From Robinsoniella peoriensis (lineage in GTDB: Bacteria; Bacillota; Clostridia; Lachnospirales; Lachnospiraceae): a stretch of DNA of 30,290 bases. Within the stretch, counting starts at the first letter, position 1. The number at the start of each line of letters is the position of its first letter. The DNA lies in assembly GCF_042680125.1 (NCBI RefSeq), contig NZ_JBHTNY010000064.1; one strand, 5' to 3'. Below the pieces are notes generated by a model that saw only the letters and a program-made list of their open reading frames with translations, had not been told where the DNA came from and searched no databases. The translations under genes were made by a program, and so were the position numbers. Shown here in pieces: positions 1 through 8,300 of this stretch.

Positions 1-13
1 TACGCCTTGCCAT

Positions 14-55
14 GCGGGTGTTCCACCCGCTAAACTATCCGCCCTTTCCTGGGCG
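14..55 (-). other. Paired hairpins after the last minus-strand permease gene
   Basis: Two perfect short stems lie directly after the stop codon at 59: CGCCC/GGGCG (40-44 with 51-55, loop of 6) and GCGGGTG/CACCCGC (14-20 with 24-30, loop of 3). Neither is followed by a T run on the minus strand within the window, so this is at best a weak terminator or a 3'-end protecting structure. The window edge cuts off what follows. Confidence 0.4.
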
Positions 56-58
56 CAC

Positions 59-904
59 TTATCCCTTAACCGCTCCGGCTGTCATACCTTCGATTACGGT
101 TTTATTTAAAATCATATATAAAATCAGCATAGGCAGAACACTCATGGATACGGAAGCAAATATGGCTCCCCAGTTTTTTGCCCCGAATTCATTCTGGAAA
201 TACAAAAGTCCGGTCTGAATGGTTTTCAGTTTGGTATCACTGATAAATGTCATGGAGAAAATCAAATCATTCCATTTGTAGAAGAACTGCAGTACCAATA
301 CGGTTACAGCCGCATTTTTCATAAGGGGTACTACAATGTGCCACATCATACTGAAGATACCGCACCCATCAATAACGGAAGCTTCCATTATATCATTGGA
401 TAAAGATTTCATATATCCGGTCACCAGGAATACAGACAGTGACAGTCCAAATGCTATGTAAGTCAGAATCAGGCAAAGCCGGGTATTCACCAGTCCCATC
501 TTATTGTAAATCTGAAACAATGGAATCAGCGCTGTAGCCACCGGAACCATGATCCCCATTAAGAAGAATTTCTCGAAAAATCCTCTCAGCTTCCATTCCA
601 TCTTTGTTACGGCAAAACCGATTGTCATACTGAAGACTACGATAAATACCAGGGAGACCAACGTGTTAATCAAACTATTCTTAAAGAAAAGTCCCATGTT
701 TCCTCGTGTCCACGCATCAATAAAGTTCTGGAAATAAAGACCATCGGGAAGAGCGTAAGCTGCTTTTGTTACAAATTCTGCCGGTTTCTTCAGCGCCGCA
801 GTCAGCATCCAGAAGATTGGATATACTTCGATAATCACCAGGATAAAAATAAAGATTTTAATTAATACAGATTTTGTTATTTTTTTTGCTTTATATCCGT
901 TCAT
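59..904 (-). CDS. Carbohydrate ABC transporter permease, MalG type
   Basis: Inner-membrane subunit of a sugar importer, 281 residues, a usual length for the MalG/LacG side. Six hydrophobic segments are visible, the first at about 13-33. The cytoplasmic EAA loop at 174-193 carries E174-A, D179-G180 and P193, the surface that docks the ATPase. The start at 904 has GGAGG eight bases upstream. It lies 11 bases after the partner permease and forms one importer with it and the binding protein at 2008-3420. No ATPase gene lies in the window, so a shared MsmX-like ATPase elsewhere is inferred. The substrate cannot be read from the sequence. Confidence 0.9.
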   Translation of the reverse strand: MNGYKAKKITKSVLIKIFIFILVIIEVYPIFWMLTAALKKPAEFVTKAAYALPDGLYFQNFIDAWTRGNMGLFFKNSLINTLVSLVFIVVFSMTIGFAVTKMEWKLRGFFEKFFLMGIMVPVATALIPLFQIYNKMGLVNTRLCLILTYIAFGLSLSVFLVTGYMKSLSNDIMEASVIDGCGIFSMMWHIVVPLMKNAAVTVLVLQFFYKWNDLIFSMTFISDTKLKTIQTGLLYFQNEFGAKNWGAIFASVSMSVLPMLILYMILNKTVIEGMTAGAVKG

Positions 905-915
905 ATCCGCTCCTC

Positions 916-1794
916 CTATCCCTGTCTGTCGAATTTCTTAATAATTGTAGTTCCAATAATACAGATAATAAAAATGACAATTGCTATGGTACTGCCGTAT
1001 CCGACCTTTCCAAATCCAAAAGAAGCATTGTACATATACATGGAAAGTGAAGTCGTTGCATTTCCGGGACCGCCTCCGGTCAGAGCCATTGCAGATTCAA
1101 ACATCTTCACCGTACCGGAGAAGCTGAATACCAGACAGGTGATAGTTACCGGGCGAAGGAGCGGCATGAGGATGCCTTTAAACAAATTCCATGCGTTGCA
1201 TCCGTCAATCTTCGCAGCTTCCATTACGTCATCCGGAATATCCAGAAGCGCACCATAGAAAATAACTGCGTAGAATCCCATTGAAACCCATACATCCATG
1301 ACGCTTAAAGCTTTCAGCGCTGTACTTGCCTGTCCAATCCAGGGCTGTACCCAGTCCTGCAGACCGATATTTGCCAGAATACTGTTTAATAAACCGTAGT
1401 TTGGCTGAATCTCATAAATTTTTGCAAACAACTGGCCTACCGCTACTGTTGGCAGTACTACCGGAAAGAAGATCAGGGTACGGATTACATTTTTGAATCG
1501 CTTTAACCAGAATTTAAATACCAGCGCCATACACAGTCCAAGTGCAACCTGTCCTAGCATAACCATGCCGATATACTTTAAGTTCACTACCAGGGCATCT
1601 TTAAAACGTGCATCAATAAATAACTTTTCATAATTTTTTAAACCGGAAAAACTCCAGTTCAGCCCAGGTGTGCCATCGTAGAATGAATATACGAATGACC
1701 AGATAACCGGAACGAATACCAGCCCTACATATAAGATCAGGCCAGGTATTACAAATAAAGCAATTGCTTTTTTATTTCCTAATACTTTATTCAT
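916..1794 (-). CDS. Carbohydrate ABC transporter permease, MalF type
   Basis: Inner-membrane partner of the permease at 59-904, 292 residues. The first membrane segment is at about 10-33 and the EAA loop at 192-211 (E192-A-A, D197-G198, P211). The frame stays open upstream to 1950, but those extra 52 residues are polar, Cys-rich and unlike permease N-termini. The ATG at 1794 follows GGAGG by 5 bases and begins MNKVLGNKK, the expected lysine-rich entry to the first helix, so the shorter start is chosen. A 213-base gap with a hairpin separates it from the binding-protein gene, a common layout when binding protein is made in excess of permease. Confidence 0.88.
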   Translation of the reverse strand: MNKVLGNKKAIALFVIPGLILYVGLVFVPVIWSFVYSFYDGTPGLNWSFSGLKNYEKLFIDARFKDALVVNLKYIGMVMLGQVALGLCMALVFKFWLKRFKNVIRTLIFFPVVLPTVAVGQLFAKIYEIQPNYGLLNSILANIGLQDWVQPWIGQASTALKALSVMDVWVSMGFYAVIFYGALLDIPDDVMEAAKIDGCNAWNLFKGILMPLLRPVTITCLVFSFSGTVKMFESAMALTGGGPGNATTSLSMYMYNASFGFGKVGYGSTIAIVIFIICIIGTTIIKKFDRQG

Positions 1795-1960
1795 ACTTGC
1801 CTCCATTTGCATATCGTAAGCCTGCTTACAATACTGCCTTAAGTACGTGTTTTGTCTGCATTTTGGGTATAAAAAGAGCGACAGGCCGAGATCCAGTCTG
1901 ATACACGTTTCCATGCTGCTGTCTTTCCCATAATCTATCGCTCTGTTCATTTATTTCCTT

Positions 1961-1978
1961 GGGCAGCATGCGCTGCCC
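1961..1978 (-). other. Intercistronic hairpin between binding-protein and permease genes
   Basis: GGGCAGC (1961-1967) and GCTGCCC (1972-1978) are exact complements around ATGC. The hairpin lies 30 bases past the stop of the binding-protein gene and has no T run after it on the minus strand. It therefore fits an RNA-stabilising or attenuating stem better than a full terminator. The rest of 1795-2007 shows no convincing gene, only the spurious N-terminal extension of the permease frame. Confidence 0.55.
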
Positions 1979-2007
1979 ATGTGTCCATTCAACTGCTGCC
2001 GCAAATG

Positions 2008-3420
2008 TTATTTGCTCAAATCATAAGCATCCTGTATGGACTGCATATATTCTTCCGGTGTCATTTCTCCGTTGGCAAGGGTCTGAACGTTATCCTGTGC
2101 TGCTGTCTTGGTTTCATTGTTCATCATCGCTTCGAACCAGGTTGCTGCATTTGTTACGGAATCAATAGTATCTACAACCACCTGGTTGATCGGGCTTAAT
2201 TCACCTTCAACCGTATATTTGTAGCCTTTTACAGAACCCATTTCCTTCATTGCATAATCGCCTGCATGTTCTACGAAATATTTTAACCAGTCTGCTGTTG
2301 CATCATCGTATTTATCTTTGGAAAGTGCCAGTATATTACCACAGTTCATCGGAACTTCGGTGATCGGGCTGACGGATTCATCTACTACAGGAATACTGAA
2401 ATATCCGATTCCCTCTTCTCCTGCCGGGTTATTCTCGCTTGTGATGTCTTCTGTAAACCAGCTTCCGTTGTAGCACATTGCTGACTCACCAGCCAGCATC
2501 ATGTTTCCTGCAGTCGTCTGGTCAACGGTTGTAACACCTTCGCCAAAGTATCCCTTTGAAGCCATATCTGATACCTGTTTTGCTGCTTCTGCAAATTTAG
2601 GATCCGTAAAGGAAATCTCTCCTGATGTAGCTTTTGTCAGTGCATCCACACCCATGGTACGGATTACATATGCATTCACCAGACGGCTTAAAGGCCATTT
2701 TTCAGATCCGCCGATTGACATTGGCTGAACACCTTTTTCTTTTAACGTGTCACATACTTTGATTAAATCATCCCAGGTCTTGGGAACTTCCACACCTGCA
2801 TCTTCAAATACTTTCTTGTTATACCAGAAGCCTTCGATATTCAATCCCAGTGGAAGATCATAGATGCTGTCAGTATTAGAAAGTCCTTTTAACAGGGTAA
2901 CTGCGCCTTCTTCAATCTGATCCGATACACCCAGTTTTTCTAATTGCTCTGAAATATTTACAACTTTATCTGCATTAATCAGTTCCGTAAGCGGTTGACC
3001 GGCCACATAAGCAAACGCATCCGGAAGATCATTGGAAGCGACTAAAGTAGCAACCTTTGTGGTCAGGTCATTTGCTGAAACCAGCTCAAATTCAAATTCA
3101 AAGTTTGGATTTACTTCTTCCTGGTACTGTTTTGTCAGGTTATATAATAATTTTCCTTCTTTTGTATCCTCTGCCCAGATAGACAAAATTTTAAATTTTT
3201 TAGCCGGTTTGTCAGAGTCTGCAGATGCCGTATCATTTCCGTCCTCATTATTTCCTGTTGCTGCTGCATCTGTATCTGTCTTTGAATCTGCTGCTGAGTC
3301 TGCTGTTGTTCCTGCATTCTGTGTCTCTTTTGAGGTTTCTCCCGAAGAAGAACCACATCCTGCTAAAGCCCCCATAACCATTGCCGCAGAAAGAATCGCT
3401 GCAAGTATACGTTTTTTCAT
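2008..3420 (-). CDS. Extracellular sugar-binding lipoprotein of ABC importer
   Basis: Captures the transported sugar outside the membrane and hands it to the permeases at 916-1794 and 59-904. It has 470 residues with an N-terminal lipoprotein signal: MKKR, a hydrophobic stretch, and the lipobox ending in Cys22. A low-complexity Ser/Thr/Asp/Ala linker to about residue 75 is typical of Gram-positive binding lipoproteins. The body shows the family-1 binding-protein pattern, including a GLNIEGFWYNKKVFEDAG stretch and a conserved TWDDL. The start is placed at 3420, because an upstream ATG at 3435 sits inside the GGAGG ribosome site. Ligand specificity is unknown. Confidence 0.9.
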   Translation of the reverse strand: MKKRILAAILSAAMVMGALAGCGSSSGETSKETQNAGTTADSAADSKTDTDAAATGNNEDGNDTASADSDKPAKKFKILSIWAEDTKEGKLLYNLTKQYQEEVNPNFEFEFELVSANDLTTKVATLVASNDLPDAFAYVAGQPLTELINADKVVNISEQLEKLGVSDQIEEGAVTLLKGLSNTDSIYDLPLGLNIEGFWYNKKVFEDAGVEVPKTWDDLIKVCDTLKEKGVQPMSIGGSEKWPLSRLVNAYVIRTMGVDALTKATSGEISFTDPKFAEAAKQVSDMASKGYFGEGVTTVDQTTAGNMMLAGESAMCYNGSWFTEDITSENNPAGEEGIGYFSIPVVDESVSPITEVPMNCGNILALSKDKYDDATADWLKYFVEHAGDYAMKEMGSVKGYKYTVEGELSPINQVVVDTIDSVTNAATWFEAMMNNETKTAAQDNVQTLANGEMTPEEYMQSIQDAYDLSK

Positions 3421-3466
3421 TCTATTTTCCTCCATAAATCCTTCATTTTATAATTTAAGTGCTGTC

Positions 3467-3482
3467 AGTTTTTCGAAAAACT
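3467..3482. promoter_or_regulatory. 16-bp perfect palindrome upstream of binding-protein gene
   Basis: AGTTTTTCGAAAAACT is an exact palindrome located 47 bases before the binding-protein start and just downstream of a candidate extended -10. It could be an operator or a small hairpin in the leader. No second copy was noticed in the window, so its role is open. Confidence 0.35.
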
Positions 3483-3494
3483 TGTTATATATAC

Positions 3495-3503
3495 ATCATA
3501 TCA
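3495..3503 (-). promoter_or_regulatory. Candidate extended -10 promoter for the MalEFG-type operon
   Basis: On the minus strand TGATATGAT matches an extended -10 (TG-n-TATAAT with one mismatch) 75 bases before the start codon at 3420, in an AT-rich stretch. No good -35 is present, which would fit dependence on an AraC-type activator such as those encoded in this window. This is inference from sequence only. Confidence 0.35.
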
Positions 3504-3563
3504 GCTTTTAAAAATAATTATAGTCATTAATTTTTTATAAAATGTTAGGATTTTTTAGGAAAA

Positions 3564-5210
3564 CTAAAATTTTCTGTCCGCGATCTCTTTATTTACAATT
3601 TCCCGGAGATTCTGAAAAAACTGACTGCTGTACGGATAAGAAACCAGGGTTATGGGTTCTTCTGCTGCCAGTCTGATCAAATCCATTACATATTCCCTGG
3701 ATGTGAGTTCTTCCAGCATCTGAAATGCCCGGATATCCTGCATCGCCTGAGATAATGCCATAAGGCGGAGAGATTCTTCCGGGCAGCCATCTTCTCCCGG
3801 ATATACCAAAAATGCATCGCCGGATGGGAACGCTGCCCCGGCATCCGTGACCTGGAAAGGGTTAATATGGGACAGGGAATACTGGGAATTGTAGAAATTA
3901 AACCCCCAGTGTAAAAATCCCTCCAGTCCGTACTGGTACATCTGTACCCCTAGAATCCGGGTTCTGCCGGAAGGCATGGCAAAAAAGCGGTTTGTCACAT
4001 CTTTTCCCTGGGCTGTGCAATAGTAGGTCCAAAGTCCCGGCACCTGATGTTTTAAAAAAGGCTCCAGATGGTCAACTGCCGGGACCGGCTTATCCACCAC
4101 CCCGCTCTCATAAAAGGCATATCTGGACACTGCATCCATAATGGGGTAACCCTTTAAATGGGCGGATACGGATTCCCGGACTTTCCGGTACATTTCCAGG
4201 TCCTTTTCTTCCGGCTCATCTGATAAATGAAAAAATACCCTTCCTCTTAAATTCCACTCATCCAGCCTGAGCACCAGGGCATCCAGAAATTGTCCCAGAA
4301 ATTCCTGATATGCAAAGCTTTGGCTGTCGGTCTCCCAGCCGAATATCCGCACCAGGGTACCGTCCTTTTCTGCCATCACTTTCGGTGCACTTTTCGCCCC
4401 CCACTGGGTAAACAGATGAGCGATCTCAAAATATTTCACCCCGCATTCCATGCACATCTGGAAAAAGGCGTACAGTTTCTCAAAGGAAAAGATATATTTT
4501 CCGCCCATAACCTTTACGTCCACCAGCTGAACTGTAGTACGCTCTTCTCCTATGGCGGTATCCAGCGGCGGAGTGAATGCCGGGGCTAATATCATATTCA
4601 TGCCACGTTTGCCATACAAGGTGATAAAATTTCTCATGATCTCCCAGTGCGGCACTGACCAGGGTTCTACCTGATAATAGTCTGCAAGGCAGTCGCAGTG
4701 AAACCATTCTGTATGAAAACAGGTCTGGGGCTTCAAATGTATGGGATATATACAGATCTCTGTCCGAACCTCACCCACCAATATCTGTTCTTCATTATAA
4801 AACTGCAATATGAGATCCTGCTTTCCCTCCATTCCCTCTTCTGCTTCCAGATCAATCCACAAAGCGTGCCATTGACGTGGGATATATGTTATCCGCTCCG
4901 GAGAAATACTGCTTATCAAATCAGGGTAAAGACCGGGTTCTTTGGAGAGATAATGTCCATCACATTCCCCGTTGCAGGGCAGAACGGAAGGCATGAGCTT
5001 TACCTCACGTATCCGCACCGCATCTTTTAAGCTTCCGTTTACTACTAACCTTCCATATCCGGTATACAAAGAATCCGCCCGGTATGCACATTGGAGGGAA
5101 ATGGTTTCTCCCCAAAAGCCCGATAACGTTATGCCTTCCAAATCCTCCCCGGGCTCCACTCCCGGAAAGACTTTATTCAGAGAACTTATTAATTTAAATT
5201 TATAATCCAT
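3564..5210 (-). CDS. DUF4091 / GH123-like glycoside hydrolase, cytoplasmic
   Basis: 548 residues with no signal peptide. The C-terminal half matches my recollection of DUF4091 proteins, which share a fold with GH123 beta-N-acetylgalactosaminidases. HLSDEPE at 328-334 supplies the adjacent Asp331-Glu332 pair that GH123 uses for substrate-assisted cleavage of N-acetylhexosamine. Downstream aromatic motifs (WTYYC near 394, GFLHWGFNFYN near 431-441) fit the sugar pocket. Residues 1-160 look like a beta-sandwich. The ATG at 5210 follows AAAGGA, while the upstream ATG at 5267 has no ribosome site. It follows the secreted-protein gene on the same strand, 163 bases downstream. The likely job is intracellular hydrolysis of an imported HexNAc glycan. 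The activity is unproven, since many DUF4091 proteins are uncharacterised. Confidence 0.75.
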   Translation of the reverse strand: MDYKFKLISSLNKVFPGVEPGEDLEGITLSGFWGETISLQCAYRADSLYTGYGRLVVNGSLKDAVRIREVKLMPSVLPCNGECDGHYLSKEPGLYPDLISSISPERITYIPRQWHALWIDLEAEEGMEGKQDLILQFYNEEQILVGEVRTEICIYPIHLKPQTCFHTEWFHCDCLADYYQVEPWSVPHWEIMRNFITLYGKRGMNMILAPAFTPPLDTAIGEERTTVQLVDVKVMGGKYIFSFEKLYAFFQMCMECGVKYFEIAHLFTQWGAKSAPKVMAEKDGTLVRIFGWETDSQSFAYQEFLGQFLDALVLRLDEWNLRGRVFFHLSDEPEEKDLEMYRKVRESVSAHLKGYPIMDAVSRYAFYESGVVDKPVPAVDHLEPFLKHQVPGLWTYYCTAQGKDVTNRFFAMPSGRTRILGVQMYQYGLEGFLHWGFNFYNSQYSLSHINPFQVTDAGAAFPSGDAFLVYPGEDGCPEESLRLMALSQAMQDIRAFQMLEELTSREYVMDLIRLAAEEPITLVSYPYSSQFFQNLREIVNKEIADRKF

Positions 5211-5292
5211 TATTTTTATCCTTTCACTAAACAGACTCATACCGATAAGCAGAAACTTTATAATCATAGGTGCCTGTATAAAGAATCAACGA

Positions 5293-5316
5293 GGAGAGGG
5301 CATATATGCCCCCTCC
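5293..5316 (-). terminator. Hairpin after the large secreted-protein gene
   Basis: GGGCATATATGCCC (5298-5311) is a perfect palindrome extended by GGAG/CTCC with one mismatch. It lies 58 bases beyond the stop of the 1796-residue gene. The minus-strand sequence after it (TCGTTGATTCTTT) is only mildly T-rich, so it may be a partial terminator or attenuator before the DUF4091 gene. Confidence 0.45.
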
Positions 5317-5373
5317 CAGTTAATACATGTGCTTCACTTCCCTGTTGGAATCATTTTTTACAATCCCATTCTG

Positions 5374-8300
5374 CTATTTTATTTCTACACTGCTCTTTTG
5401 TCCTTTGTTTTTAAATAGTTTTTTATAATCGTAGACTTTCGATCTTGGAACCCGGATCACTGCCTTAGAAGATATTTTCTTCAGACAATTGCTGTAGGCT
5501 TTGTTCAATACCTTAGACTTAACTGTGATTCTGGTAAGACTGCTGTCTCCGTAAAATGCCTGTTTTCCAATCGCCGTTACATTTGCACCAATGGTAATCC
5601 GTTGCAGCCTCTTGTAATTCTTAAATGATTTCGGTCCAATCTTTGTAACTTTGCATTTTACACCTCTTAAAGTTACCGCAGATGGAACATTCACCTTCTT
5701 AACTGACCTGCTGGCAGCTCCAACTACCATTACAGCTGCTTTTCCCGCTACAGGATTGGTTACTTTGTATTTCAGTCCCTTGTACGTCAGAATCTGGCCT
5801 TTTTTCAGTGCCGGTACCACAGGCTGTGGAGCCTCATTCGGTTTTAATTCCAGTCCCACTGCTGCTGACATCAGTCCTGCTACCGCCTGGTCAATCTGAT
5901 CCTGGGCTGCATTTGGATTATTTAAAACAGCCGATGCCGCTGCCACTGCATCCTTCAGGACTTTTGCACTAAAGTCCGTATATTTCCCGGTATCAAGTGC
6001 GGAGTATACCTGATAGAGTACTTTCAGCGTTGTGGTGTCTGTTGTGACAACCGGTGCTTCTGTTAAATCTGCCTCTGCTTTCACCAAGGCTGCCACTGCC
6101 TGGTCAACTACTGCCTGATCTGCTTCTTTACTATTTAGTACCTCCTCTGCCGCTCTCAGTGCTGCAAGGAATGCATCGGCACTGTCTTTTGTGTACTTTG
6201 TGGTGTCAACTCCTTTATATGCATCGAAGAGTACTTTCAGCAGCGAGAAGTCTACCGTTACTTCCGGCTTTTCGGGATCTTCCGTCGATACTGTCAGTGC
6301 AGTTGCTGCTGACAGAAGCCCTGCTATGGCATTGTCAACCTCTTCCTGTGTGGTATTTTCATTATCAATCACGCCGGACAGACGATCCAGGGCTTCCGTA
6401 AATACGGTTGCACTATCCTGGGTATATCCGGACAGATCCAGGTCTTTGTAAGCATTTTGAAGTGCCTTAGCCAATGATTTATCGGTCTCGGGTTCTGTCT
6501 CTTTCTTCTCCAGTCCGGCAAGCGCTACCAACAGACCTGACTCTGCTTCTGCCGCTTCCACTTTTGTAGCATTTTCTTTTTCAACGACAGCCGCTGCATG
6601 ATCCAGTGCATTTTTCAGGGTTGCTGCGCTGTCTTTTGTGTAAATGCTCATATCCATCTGTGAAACAGCATTGTATAAGGACTTCAGCTGTGTCAGGTCG
6701 GCAAGAATGCTTTCCAGCTGGGCAATGGCTTCCGAAAGCTTGTTAATCTGCTCCTCTATTGCATCCTGCTCTGCTTTTTCATCTTCCAAAACAGCCTTTG
6801 CCTCTTCTATTGCTGCTTTTAATACGGCATAACTCCCTTCTGTATATCCATCGGGAATATAAGCTTCTGCCACCTCCAGTGCGGTCTGAAGTGCCGTCTT
6901 ATCTGCAATACGGCGAAATGTCACCGTTACGGTATGATCCTTCTGAACATCGGGAAGCAGTATCGTATTTCCTTCTACGGAATAGTTACCCGTTGATTCT
7001 ATCTGATCCAGCATATAGCCTTCATCCGGTATCGCACGCAGCAGAGCGTCATCATGAAGCTTCACTTCCTGGATCTTCGGCTCAACTTTTCCGTTCTCTC
7101 CTGCAATCGCTGTAACAGTTGCCGTAGTTACTTCAGCCGGTTCTTTCTCTGCAATGCTTCCCACTACGGCATAGTCAATCCGGCTGACACCGCTTTTAAC
7201 GGTAATCCGCAGCTTATGGTCTGCATTTTCGTCACTGGCATGGACTTTCAAAACAGGAAGTCCGAAGTTCACATTGCCATTTTCATTATCTACATCATAT
7301 CCGGCATCTACTGGTTCTCCGTCCAGTGTAATTTCTGCTTCTCCCCAGGGAATCGTTTCGTTTCCTCCGAATATATGGCGAAGCTTCTTGGGGGCATAAA
7401 CCGTCACATCCGTACCATAGAATGCAATTTCATAGTAAGCCCCTTCTTTACTGCTGGAGGTCCAGCCGGTGTTGGTGGAATCTGTCTGCGTAAACTGTGC
7501 CCATCCTGCTGCCCTTTTATCCGGCTCTTCGTTTGCTGTGGTGGACACTGCCTGCGGGTTATAAGTAATCTGATCAGACTTGTCATTGACATAAGTCTGA
7601 ACCTTCCGTCCGGTGTTGTCAGGAAGCTGTCCTTTATAGGTAACCTTTGCACCATCAATGGCTATCTGAGCTTCCGATGTCTTACGAATTACGGCAGTGT
7701 GTTCTTTCAGTTCCAGATCTGCAAAGACGGTAGAAGCAAACTTTTCGCCACCGGCTGACGTGTCAATTGTCACCGGTTCACCGCCATCGATAGATACACT
7801 GATATTGGCATTGCTGTTGTACTTTCTGTAAAACAGCTCCAGCTTTGTGCCATAAAAATGCAGGGTAGATTCTGCTCCCGTTACATTGGTAAAATGAACG
7901 TCATTCCCGATTGTGGTTGGGAAATTGCCATCTTCTGTTTCACGGTAGGTGAAATTGTCATCAAATGAGAACTGGTTGATACCTTCTCCCATATCATTGT
8001 CATTAATGGTAACGGTCTTTTCAGCGGTATCATCTGCCGCTTCATCATACTTAAAGTAGCGGATTTCCCGGATGGCCGGAACCTTGTCTGCTGCCCGGAT
8101 CACAAGCCGTATTCCTGTTGCCTTCACAGGAGCAAACTGCACGGTTTTACTCACCCCTATACTTCCGGTGCCGGCATCGTCTAACAGAATTTTTTCCCAG
8201 TTCCCCTCACTTGTGCGGTATTCCAGATCAAACCCGGTGATATTACTTCCTGATTCATTTATGGTAACTTTATTGATCATGTAGGAACCGGAAAATTTCT

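Noticed and set aside
1795..1950. 52-residue N-terminal extension of the MalF-type permease
   Set aside because: Composition is unlike a permease N-terminus, and a strong ribosome site precedes the inner ATG at 1794.
5857..6900. Five similar segments of the secreted-protein gene taken as DNA tandem repeats
   Set aside because: Similarity is at protein level (FIVAR modules) with diverged DNA, so they are domain repeats and not a nucleotide repeat array.
7054..7758. 234-residue open frame opposite the giant secreted-protein gene
   Set aside because: Lies fully antisense to a strongly supported multidomain gene and shows no recognisable domain.
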